Below, in pieces: positions 32,015 to 41,428 of a DNA stretch of 64,000 nucleotides (its first letter is position 1; each line of letters opens with the position of its first letter). This stretch comes from Phymatolithon calcareum. Taxonomy: Eukaryota > Rhodophyta > Florideophyceae > Hapalidiales. A model generated the notes under the pieces. That model ran no database searches and had not been told where the DNA came from. It worked only from the letters and a program-made list of their open reading frames with translations. A program made the translations under genes and the position numbers. The stretch lies in contig OZ345374.1 in NCBI GenBank assembly GCA_977006965.1, forward strand, positions 1,302,001 to 1,366,000. The letters are read 5' to 3'.

Positions 32015-33161
32015 GTAAAGACTGCAGCACCTCCGTTTCGCATCGGCGCTATGCGTAAAAATATCGTTTGTCTCCTGTCATCTGTGAACGGTTCCAACGC
32101 TAGAATAATTTTCAACTCAAGCATAACACTATGGTAGTTTGACACCGAAGAAAGGTAAGTTCAGTGAAGCGGTTTCCCCTTGTTGGGCACGCTGCGCAGT
32201 CTCCCATGTACAAATTCTGTTGCTCTGTTATCCATGTCGTGCCCTCTTCGCTCTCCTGTGCAGGTGATTATATTCCGTCCATTAAATAAGAAATACGAGA
32301 AGCCTGCGTCAGCTCATTTCAAAGCACCACAACTCATCATGCTGGTGGCACGCAATGCCAAATGCTTCGCCAACCTTCGAACGCGCGAGTTATCACTCGC
32401 GAGAGTCAAGTATGGGGCCTTGATTCGCGTCACAAATGAGCCTTGTCGTCAAAAATTACCGTACACTCCATCACCTGAGGCTCATCGACCGGAGCGGCTG
32501 TGTTCTTCTCGCCACCAGCTGCACGCTCTCGGCCCCTACCGCCGCAACAGCCTCCGCCAAACTTCTACGACCGCCTCCCGTCGCGTGTCCATACTCAGCT
32601 TAAACCTCATCTCTGCCATGGCCGCCTCGTATGCTACAGTGGCCATCCACAACCCTGCCCGCTGTGAACAGGTGCGACGGTGGCGCGGCCCAAATCAAAT
32701 CGACAGCCGGTTCATTTCACCACGCCAGCGCGTCGAACAAGATGGCGTCACGCGGAAGCATCATGATTCAGCACCGCTTCGCCCTCTACATCGCCCCCAT
32801 CTGTAAACCACAAACACGCAAGCGAATCTTTCACGCTGACATTGGCATCCTATAGCACCAGCACAACCTTTTCGTTTTCGCCCACATCGATTTGCCCGTC
32901 TTGAACCTTGGCACAAACTGTCTCCAGTTATGTCACGTCGCGCAACGGACGGGTCGCGTCCAATTTCAGAGCGGGATCCACACTTACAAATCACTACGCA
33001 GAGCGGAAGACAAACGTGGCGGCGGTGCGTGGCGTGCACCCGTCGCCGACCATCAGCAGAAGCACGTTACCTTCACGGAACGACAGAACGCCGTCCCGGT
33101 CGCCATCACCCTGATGTACATGCAAGTAGCTGCGTACTGCGGAAAATGCAGCCATTGATTC
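32015..33161. other. Spacer with decayed coding-like traces
   Basis: The minus strand between about 33210 and 32640 has protein-like pieces in shifting frames (for example GDGDRDGVLSFREGNVLLLM, then TVCAKVQDGQIDVGENEKVV). An old pseudogene is possible. No family is recognised. A 208-codon plus-strand frame (32180-32806) looks like noise. Confidence 0.3.
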
Positions 33162-33298
33162 GACGAGCTCCTGCATAAGTGAAGGAAATGAAACCGATAG
33201 TTCAAGGTCAATCGAGATTCGAACTAGTAGTAGTTGTTCGAATCTCGATTGACCTTGAACTATCGGTTTCATCTCCTTCACTTATACAGGAGCTCGTC
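33162..33298. repeat. Palindrome with 63-bp arms
   Basis: Arms 33162-33224 and 33236-33298 are reverse complements with only two mismatches around an 11-base spacer (TAGTAGTAGTT). It could form a long hairpin or cruciform. Confidence 0.9.
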
Positions 33299-34034
33299 AA
33301 TCCGTAAAAGTCGGACATCTGTCTTGCGTACCAGTGGCAACTGTGCTCCCCATAGCTGATTGAGCATCGCATCTCAGGGCGTACGCCCGCTGTAGTGATA
33401 CTTCTGTAGGGCCGAGCTCCGCATCGAAAGCTGTTATTTATGTACATGCTTTATTTCCACTTGACGTGGAGGGTAGGCATCTACTCTACATGGCAGTCGA
33501 TCTGGCACAAGTACAAAGGAGAGGGATTATCTGAGAGATACTCTAACAGTAGAGCATAAGATAACTACGTCATTACGGGTACATGGATGTGCAGAACCTA
33601 CATACTATTGGAGGAAAGCTGAGACATCAGATGTCCACGCAAGTTTTGAAAAGAAACACGTGAACTGCTCTTGAGAACAACTAAGGGCAGTTCAAAGTAG
33701 CAGTCGAAAGCCATAAATGATTCCTGTCTTATTCACCAGTGCAAGTAGTTCTCGAGAAGAGATTTTCTACTCCAAACTTTTCCACAATAAATCTCAAGAC
33801 TGTTGCTACGTTGTCCTGATTGAGATGGACATTTCTGATATTTCATTGCACGCGCATGCTTTTGCCGATTGCCACAAGCCAAAGTTTTCAGGTGCAAAAC
33901 GGTTTTGGATGCACTCCGTGCGCTGCTCCGCACGATCGCCCAAGTCAAAGTTTTGCCGGTGCAAAATGTCTCCTATAGTTTTCCGAACTGCGCGCTGAGA
34001 TCCGTTTGGTCTTGTCTCCCCCAAGCTACACACA
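33299..34034. other. No gene recognised
   Basis: Short frames only. GTTTTGCACC/GGTGCAAAA strings recur at 33893, 33957 and nearby. Confidence 0.4.
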
Positions 34035-35245
34035 TTTTGGTGATGTCTAAATACCCCTCGTTACTCCATGAACCATTTTCTCACGCGCTGAATGTAGCGC
34101 CAGCCTCAAAAGAACCCGACGCTACATGGGAGAGAAAAGACCAAGAGAGAAGAAAAGAGCGGTAGAGACTACTAGACAGAAAGAGGAGGAAAGTAAGAAA
34201 AGCCAACAAAACCCCCAATAGATATCAGACATCAGACAGAGTAAGCAGGTAGATGTCCGCGTCGTCCTCCGGCGGCGACCTTGGCTTGGCCGTCAACCTT
34301 GAGACAGGTGCGCGAAAAGGGGAAAATGGACCTTGCGCGCGAATGTCACCGAACTGGCTTGTGCGGCGAAACGGTTGCGGTCAAGAAGAGCTGGGAAGAC
34401 GTCATATTCCGACAGCGACCTTAGCTCGGCCGTCGACCTTGAGACAAGCGCACGAAAAAGGGAAAATGGGAACTTGTATGCGATTGTCTCCGTGCTGGCT
34501 TGCGCGGCGAAGGTTGCGAACAAGAAGGGTGGAAAGAGCTCCGACTCCGCGTGGTCCAAGGGACGTGCTGGCGATCCCAGCATTCGAGCCGAAATCCGAA
34601 GACTCCCCACCTTCCTCTACTCAGAGGAAGGAACTAACTACGTTATATACTACACACTACGCAAAAGACAGCGATACAGCGCATAGACATAGGAGAGACA
34701 CGTGCCCGTATGGCCCAACAGATCACCTACTACGAGCGGCATGACTATCGCGATCCAAGTTGTGCGGCGTTCAGTCGCGAGAGGAAAAAGCGACCGCCTG
34801 GGGACAGCTACATAACAGCGGGCGCGACACTGAACAACATCTTGCAATGCGTATCACCCTGACATTGTCTATGTCTTTACAGTGCCATGAGTCGAAGAGG
34901 TTCCTGAATCATCGCCACACATTTGCACTGTTCGGAACTTCTCGTTTTCAAGGTAGAGCAAGCCACCGGACTTTAAAAGATGAAGTGTACATCCACCATC
35001 GATGTCCTATCTGTGCTATGTGCCGTTCTCTCGCTAATAGTGTTCCTGAGCCAGCGTCGTCCCTGTTTCTCTGGTAAACTCCACAGTGCCTGAACTCCTG
35101 CATCGCACGGATCGGGAACGAGTTAGCCTTTGAGCGCAGTGAATCGAGAAATTTTGGGAAATGTGCAGAACTTACGGCTGCAGTTGTATGCGCTCTTGGG
35201 CCGACAGGCCTCAACCAGAGGTAAATTTTACACAAGCAACACTGT
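34035..35245. repeat. Dispersed repeat R, copy 2
   Basis: It aligns with copy 1 at 18240-19320 in two blocks (34035-34085 and 34845-35190). It continues through GCGCTCTTGGGCCGACAGGC to an uninterrupted TAAATTTTA at 35222-35230, the empty form of the MULE target. A block of about 760 bp (34085-34843) absent from copy 1 is a separate insertion. Confidence 0.65.
34275..34555. repeat. 140-bp tandem duplication inside the repeat-R insertion
   Basis: The unit starting GCGACCTTGGCTTGGCCGTC at 34275 recurs from 34415 as GCGACCTTAGCTCGGCCGTC, with similarity over most of 140 bp. The period is not a multiple of three, so no long repeat protein is implied. Confidence 0.75.
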
Positions 35246-35896
35246 ATATTCTTGCGGAAAGTTGTCGCTTCTCGGCAACAGAGATCGATCGTCTCATCGG
35301 CAAAACATATTCCAACGTACAGTTGTACCTTTGCAGTTGCTACAGGATTTTCCAAATTGGACAAGTGGGCCAATTCAACTCAATAAAAATGCCCTTCACA
35401 TGTTCGAAGTAGATTTTGTACCGACGAGCTCGCCAACAGGCACAGTATCGGTTCCTCCTCGCCGATGCTCTGACCACAATCCACGACCAGTGCTTGCCCA
35501 CACCAAGTCAGAATGAATCCTCCTCAGTTCGTTGCCTTAAGTCGAGGGAGTGGTCCTGAAAGTCATCTCTCTATCGCCAATTTGTTGATGCAAATTCCAT
35601 CGGATGACGGCACGACAAGAGGAACTTCCAAGTACGGAATATGGTCAGCAATTGTTCGCAGTGTGAATCGGTACGATTCCAGAACTGCTGCTACTCTCGA
35701 GCTACAGGTACCTCGTCCTGAACATGAAGATGATATTTTCGCGTTGGTCGCTGAAGATCAGCAAATGCCGGAACGAATGAAAAAGGTCATCGTCAAGGTC
35801 GATAACATGACAGAAGAGATTGTATCGTATGTCATCAAACAAGTGAAGAAGCGAACGGGGGGGGGTTATATGTTGATTTATTTTAAAAGCTCCTAA
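35246..35896 (+). pseudogene. Disrupted gene, unknown family
   Basis: Protein-like segments run on in three plus-strand frames: ESCRFSATEIDRLIGKTYS near 35266-35322, FLLADALTTIHDQCLPTPSQ near 35449-35510, and 35513-35896. The last piece is 127 codons, charged, with VIVKVDNMTEEIVSYVIKQV, and ends just after a run of eight G. A single gene with at least two frameshifts is likely. No domain is recognised. Confidence 0.3.
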
Positions 35897-35904
35897 AACC
35901 TCAA

Positions 35905-36306
35905 TTTGATTAACAGGGCAGCTTCTCGCTGTCTTCCACATTCATCTCTCTACTAGCGTCCTAATATCTCCTTAATCCGAATTTCTCTCCCTGCGAGGGC
36001 TCGAGTGAGTCGTTCGCATTCATAATCTATTTCTTGGTCCATCTTCATGCACCGTAGCATGCGTTGGAGCACAACGAGCTCAACCACAGCACCGGGCCCA
36101 AAGTACTTCGCTAAAACTGATTTTCCCCACAAAGGAGCTCTGTTGAAAAGAAATCTCAGGCATCTCAACCGCGCAGTTCTGTCCCTTACACGTAACACTC
36201 CTCGTAGTTCATTCGGCTTATCGACCGGGATTTTAACTGTCCGTCCCTCTTCTTCCAACGTCCATATTTTTGCTGCTTCCTGTATGCGTCCGGTTTTTGA
36301 TACCAT
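35905..36306 (-). pseudogene. Helical gene family A, copy 2
   Basis: The frame 35953-36306 gives 117 residues beginning MVSKTGRIQEAAKIWTLEEE, with RTARLRCLRFLFNRAPLWGK shared with copy 1 (1660-1953). Similarity to the sequence following copy 1 continues after the stop, in a shifted frame (REAALLIKL). The full-length ancestor was therefore longer and this copy is also truncated. Its start is 35 bp from that of the divergent frame at 36341. Confidence 0.5.
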
Positions 36307-36340
36307 ACCTTCTTCTGCTTGTTTTAGAGCTTAGAAGCGA

Positions 36341-37400
36341 ATGGCACCAACCCGACTTTGGGAAGGTGCACAAGTGACCATTCTTATAAAAATATGCAGC
36401 AAGGACGAGGCCAAACGCCGTCATCTGTATCATGCGCTTCTACGTGGAATTCTCCATTCCGTTCCATACCACTGCATTCAGTCAAGGGAGCTGGTTGCAG
36501 TGATGATTCGAGCACTCACCAACCCCGACGAATGTGTTAATCGAATTAACATGGGCAGTCGCAATGTGGCTCATGTGCACGATGATGTGCTACAAGAATT
36601 TCAGATACGCTGCGGAAAAGTCAGCAAGTGCGGACCGGATGGCTTCGTGCTCGGTTATATTGGGAATCGGAGAGCATTCAAAGCTCTGAATCATGCGAAA
36701 ATGGTCTTCCTACATTTCAAATCGCATGGAAATACAACAGGTGCTGATGAAGAAGAGAAAGAACTAAAAGCCTCTGCAGAAAAACTTAGTACCATCAAGC
36801 ATCATGCCAAAGGAGGTGTTGTTGATGATGCCTGGGAAATGAAGTGGCTAGCACGAGCATATGTGATCACCACGTTTGTTTTACCTGTTCTCACCGGTGT
36901 TCTGAACTGGGGACGATTTAATAGTTACTATGGGCGCGTCGGAGACTTTGTGCAAACTCTCACTGTGTTGTGGGTAACTGTTTTCGGAATCATAAAATTG
37001 ACCAGTGAGGACGATGACGCTATTCGGAATACTTTACTGGGAAAGAAAATATTCCGAACTAGTGTACACGTTCGCAGGTATGCACATTTTTGCAGATGAT
37101 GTGCAATTGAAACGAGCGATGATGAGGGCGAGTCGCTTGGAATGGTTGGATCCTACAGAATGCTGCTATGTGGGTGTACCAATGCCAGGAACTATCAGAG
37201 TGTTGGGTGGAGTACCGGTTGTGGAATGTTTGAAGAATGGAATGCTGCTGCTTGGTGACCGCATATTTCTAGATGACGATGCAGAACAAGGATATTTATT
37301 CAGGGTGCATGAAGACGGTATGCACCACTTCGACAGAACTGACTCCCGCAAAATGCAAACAAATTATCAAGTCGTTACAGAGGCCGGGTTTGTTGCTTAA
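36341..37400 (+). pseudogene. Putative membrane protein with a frameshift, unknown family
   Basis: Frame 36341-37099 (252 codons) has an N-terminal soluble part (RLWEGAQVTILIKICSKDE) and two hydrophobic spans near residues 178-200 and 205-225 (AYVITTFVLPVLTGVLNW; FVQTLTVLWVTVFGIIKL). Coding continues from about 37060 to 37400 in another phase (MHIFADDVQLKRAMMRASRL then LLLGDRIFLDDDAEQGYLF). The combined product would be about 350 residues. A short intron does not repair the frame, so I read a frameshift near 37070. No family is recognised. Confidence 0.45.
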
Positions 37401-37933
37401 AAGAGTTGCTCGAATAAATGGTTCTAGATCCAGTTGGAAGCATTTCTTATGGGGCGTATTGGAGCGACGTTGTCAAGTATCTTGTCACAGAAGATCTGGA
37501 ATCAATAAATAGACATACAACGCATGTCCGAAATGATCAATCGAACAAGTTTCATTGTTTAGAATTCTGAGCAGTGCTCAGAATGCTCTAATTAGCATTG
37601 CAATAGCTAAACCTCCATACGATAAAATATCACTGCAATTAATTGCAATAAAATTGAATTGGGACAATCCCTGCTAAGCACTTCAATAGGTTTTCTTCAC
37701 AAGCGCTTATACTGTTTTCTTACCTAAACGCCCGATTAAATGTATTCAAGAGAAATTACGCATCTAATCTTCCCTGGTGCAGTTATTTGAGGCCCTTGGG
37801 ACCTATGGCTGAGTTTCTTGTTTTGTTCTTGGCATTGGCAATGGCAAATGAAACTTTTCAAAATATTTGAAATATTTGCTTTTCTTAGAAATAGGGGAAT
37901 CTAATTCGAGCTTGTGTTGAAAGCGTCCAATGC
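37401..37933. other. No gene recognised
   Basis: AT-rich spacer upstream of the DUF1415 gene, presumably including its promoter. Confidence 0.4.
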
Positions 37934-38608
37934 ATGGCACCCAGCATGCAGAGAAAAATGGCGGATCCGTTCTGCGGGGCGTTCACCGCTCCATGGGCGT
38001 CATCGCCGCATTCAAAGCACTCTCCCCGGCGCTCCTTACCTCATGTTTGTGCGACGCATCAAATCGGGCCCGCCAGTCGAGAGACCTCTCGTTGGGCGCG
38101 TGCAATAGTCGTAGGACTCGGTCTGTGTCCCTTCGCGGCATCAGCGCTAGATTCCGGTGGCGTTCGTGTCCGCGAATTTTCGGCAACCAGTGAGCTGGAT
38201 GCGTCCGTGGCTGTACGCGCTGAAATTGCGCATCTACTGCGCAACGAAGCGGACGTGTTGACGACGACACTGGTGGTGCTGCCGGAATTTGCGCGAGATG
38301 ATTTTCTGCGTTGGCACAAGTTCACAGAGGAGATGGAGAAGGACGTGGAGAACGATGCTACACTGGTTGATAAGGTTATGCTTGCTTGCTTTCATCCTCT
38401 GCATACTTGGGGAGGTGTGGACGAGGGTGACGCTGTGCATTTTGATCGACGGGCACCGCACCCTACTGTCAATATCTTGCGCGCAGAGCAGGTGGATGAC
38501 GCGGTGAGAGAGGGAAAGACTGAAGGTATTTTGCATCGCAATCGGGAAACATTGCATGATGTTGGGTACGAAGGCATGCAAAATATGTATAGAGCGCTCA
38601 AGTCGTGA
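37934..38608 (+). CDS. DUF1415-family protein
   Basis: From about residue 50 the protein follows the DUF1415 pattern known mainly from bacteria: a signature RWARAIVVGLGLCPFA (about 53-68), TTTLVVLPEFARDDFLRW (about 112-130), a central ACFHPLHTWGG, then HPTVNILR and an N-terminal-helix-like ILHRNRETL near the end. The biochemical function of the family is unknown. The first 45 residues are Ser/Pro/Arg-rich and may be an organellar transit peptide. The start could be 37934 or the methionine at 37958. It is convergent with the bZIP gene. A decayed relative lies 6 kb away on the opposite strand (44310-44690). Confidence 0.8.
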   Translation: MAPSMQRKMADPFCGAFTAPWASSPHSKHSPRRSLPHVCATHQIGPASRETSRWARAIVVGLGLCPFAASALDSGGVRVREFSATSELDASVAVRAEIAHLLRNEADVLTTTLVVLPEFARDDFLRWHKFTEEMEKDVENDATLVDKVMLACFHPLHTWGGVDEGDAVHFDRRAPHPTVNILRAEQVDDAVREGKTEGILHRNRETLHDVGYEGMQNMYRALKS

Positions 38609-39631
38609 GTTGCGGTTTCGGGTTTTGCCGCACATGTTTTACACGCTTTCTTCAGCCCTGGTGGACGCACTGTCTGACGTCCAAGTGGTGCCGGGAAGAC
38701 GATGCGCGTATGCATGCGGCTGAAACTTTTCTATCGTCGACGTTACCGATTGCCATTGACGCGACTTGTATCGGATCGTCATTGCACGCAAAAAATGGTG
38801 GATGATGCTGAAAAGATGGTAAGGTTAATGGTGTTCTCCATAGCTTTCAGAAATGTATGAGGACATGGGGAAAGGACTAAATTGGTCAACTCGCGATGCG
38901 TTAATGCAGAGCATTGATTCTATGAACTTCTATGGGCTCTGCGATTGAGTTGGCCATTATTGTACACCGCCTGGTGGCCTTTTTTGAAACTTCCCGCGTG
39001 TGGGATTGCGCCAGCAGTTGAGATCGGTGATTGGGGACGTGGGCTGTTTTCAAACAGAGGTTTCTTTGCACACTCGCCTTGTCCAGCCGGACGAAGTCCA
39101 CCTACCTCTCGAAGAAGAAAATTCAACATCATGGCTTCTGCCCGTGCATTCCAAACTCCCGCCCCTTCCCATACATTTGTGAATCATGCGTTCGTAACCA
39201 TCTTTGTTTCTGCGCTGATACGCAATGTCAGGTGTCGAATATGCCGCGGTTTTCTCACGAATTTAGCTTTCCCGGCGCCGGTAAATTGGCGGATTTGAGA
39301 TCTTGCAGATTCTACCCCCTTCGGTCGTCGCACAGATCTTCGCACAGTATATCGTCACAACTGAATAAAATATCCTATCTCACCTCATCAGAGATTAAGG
39401 CCTTGTGCTACGTAAACGCAATTGCAGTCCGCAATGAATGAAACAAAAAGAATTGAAACCTTTTTCAAGCCCAGCGAAAAACATGAGCACAAGTTTCACG
39501 AAAAGAAGTTTAAAGCAGCAGGCGACAGTACGTTTACCAACAGTCTAAAAATCATAGTGATTCGTCGCCGACTCGTAGTACATACATAATGTGCAAGGCG
39601 CCCCTGCCGCACAGAGATTTCAATGCAATCC
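38609..39631. other. Spacer with weak coding-like traces
   Basis: A plus-strand stretch near 39000-39150 (RQQLRSVIGDVGCFQTEVSL, VQPDEVHLPLEEE) looks protein-like but is bounded by stops on both sides. Otherwise nothing is recognised. Confidence 0.3.
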
Positions 39632-41428
39632 TTACTGCTTACCAGGATCCTGTCGCGGCATGGAAGCTGGAGGATACGCAGAATTTCCCCTTGCCGCCCC
39701 CGAGAGTTGCTCGTGCAATTGACGCATTTGCTCTCGCAACTTCATATTCTCCGAATGCATGACGGTAACTTGATCTTCCAAACTCAATTTCTCTTTCTCC
39801 ACATGCATCAATTTCCCCTCAAGTTCCTCGACATATGCCCTCCGGCGCACGCGACTCACAGCCGCACTCTGTCTATTAAGTTCCAATCGACGATTGTATC
39901 GTTTCCTCTTAAGATCTGCCGGTGACAACTTCTTATCTTCCTCAGTATCAGCACTATCTTTCGGTTTCTCTTCTTCGACTTGCTTGCGTGATCTCTTGCG
40001 CTTCTGAGCAAACTTGTCCGCTTTATCCTGCGCTAATTGCTTCGCCTCCTCAATTGCACTGCTCGACGGACCTGTAGGCTCTCCGTGCATTACAGGCATA
40101 CCTGCCATGCCGGGCATTCGCTTCAGGGTTGGATGAGGAGGGGGATGCATTCCCTGCGGGGGTATGGCACCGACTTGAGCAATTCTGTGATCTGGAAGGG
40201 GACGCATGCCGTGATGCACTGGACCGCGAAGCTGCTGGTGGCTGCTGCCGAGTCCGAGACGTTGTGCGTGCGGTTGTGCGTGCGGCGGTAAGCGATCGGA
40301 AACATTTGGGGCCTGGGCATAGGGATTGGTCAACTGTTGGGAATATACCATACCCGAAGACATTGCCTGTTGGCGAAGCATTGCGGGAGGCATTGGAAGA
40401 CTTTGTGCCTGAAGTCGCTGCTGCTCCTGATGATGATGCTGCTGGTGATGCTGTTGATAGGTCACTTGATGAGTGTGATCTCTCTTGATAGGTTGCTGTT
40501 GATGCTGTTGATGGTGCTGTTGTTGCTGATGGTGCTGCCGTTGCTGCTCTTGTTGACGCTGCATTTGGTGTTCCGCTTTCTGGTGCTGAGTAACCTGCTG
40601 CCGTGTTTGCGACTCCGACTTAGCGGGCTGTGCTCCAGGTCGATCGGACAGCTGCTGCTGCGGTTGAGACGCAACGGATTTCGCAGGCAGTCGGTGCATT
40701 TGGGTTGTCTGCGGCTGCGAATATGTCATTCCCTGCGACTGCGGCACGGATGTGGGGAGGGTCGGGATGGGTTTCGACATGGGTGTTGAGGTGTTCGGTG
40801 CAGCTTGAGGTGAAGAAGCGGGCATTTGATATTCACTGCAAATGAAAAGTTCAGCCAAAGATGCGGTGGATGCCTTGGGCGCGTCCATATTAGGAGCTAT
40901 GGACCCCGAAACACCAGGAGACATGCGAAGACTTTCCAGCATCAACCTGGGCGACATGCCAGAACCGAGCAAGCCGGGACCGGTGGCGGAGAGCAGACCA
41001 CCACCACCGGCAGTGCCAGTAGTGGCGGACGGTTGACCCCAGTCTCCATTTCCTAATCCGTCTAGGATTGGGGTGGGAAGTTTGAGGGAGGGGGTAGCGA
41101 GCGACGGCATCCAAGTGCTGGAGAGGTTGATGTTGACGCTTGGAGTTTCAAGACCTACAGACATTTTTGGGTCCATCACCATTTGTGACGGTGAAGATGT
41201 TGGTGTGTGCAAGTAGAGCGGGCGGGCGTTGTGAACGAGATTGCTGTTTGATGTTACGTGCTTTCCAGCAAGATTCAGGGCGTGATGAAGTTGAAAGTAT
41301 GAAGAGAGACAACGTGATCCACAAGTGCAGCAAGGCCACGAAGATTTGAGACGTGGTGGGTGTTGACTCGTTTGCTTACTTGCTTGCAAGGGATGCGGCG
41401 CGTCGGCGACGCGTACAAGGAGGAACAA
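39632..41428 (-). CDS. bZIP transcription factor, Gln/His-rich
   Basis: The C-terminal basic region YNRRLELNRQSAAVSRVRRR (about residues 505-525) has the N-x7-R spacing of bZIP DNA-contact residues. It is followed by a leucine zipper of about four to five heptads (EELEGKLMHVEKEKLSLEDQ onward). The middle is dominated by Gln/His runs (about 290-360), typical of a disordered activation region. A basic linker KFAQKRKRSRKQVEEEKPKD may be a nuclear signal. The frame opens at 41428, but the methionine at 41182 (MVMDPKMSVGLE, residue 83) is the likelier start. Upstream codons are poor in structure and Cys/His-rich. The target genes cannot be told. Confidence 0.9.
   Translation of the reverse strand: MFLLVRVADAPHPLQASKQTSQHPPRLKSSWPCCTCGSRCLSSYFQLHHALNLAGKHVTSNSNLVHNARPLYLHTPTSSPSQMVMDPKMSVGLETPSVNINLSSTWMPSLATPSLKLPTPILDGLGNGDWGQPSATTGTAGGGGLLSATGPGLLGSGMSPRLMLESLRMSPGVSGSIAPNMDAPKASTASLAELFICSEYQMPASSPQAAPNTSTPMSKPIPTLPTSVPQSQGMTYSQPQTTQMHRLPAKSVASQPQQQLSDRPGAQPAKSESQTRQQVTQHQKAEHQMQRQQEQQRQHHQQQQHHQQHQQQPIKRDHTHQVTYQQHHQQHHHQEQQRLQAQSLPMPPAMLRQQAMSSGMVYSQQLTNPYAQAPNVSDRLPPHAQPHAQRLGLGSSHQQLRGPVHHGMRPLPDHRIAQVGAIPPQGMHPPPHPTLKRMPGMAGMPVMHGEPTGPSSSAIEEAKQLAQDKADKFAQKRKRSRKQVEEEKPKDSADTEEDKKLSPADLKRKRYNRRLELNRQSAAVSRVRRRAYVEELEGKLMHVEKEKLSLEDQVTVMHSENMKLREQMRQLHEQLSGAARGNSAYPPASMPRQDPGKQ

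Noticed and set aside
32180-32806. 208-codon plus-strand frame
   Set aside because: No domain, Arg/Ser/Pro-biased, and minus-strand coding traces overlap it.
33236-33260. GTTCGAATC string resembling a tRNA T-arm
   Set aside because: It is part of the 63-bp palindrome arm and there is no acceptor or D-arm.
37070-37095. Mini-intron GT...AG in the 36341-37400 gene
   Set aside because: The candidate is 18 bp, too short, and being a multiple of three it does not restore the frame.
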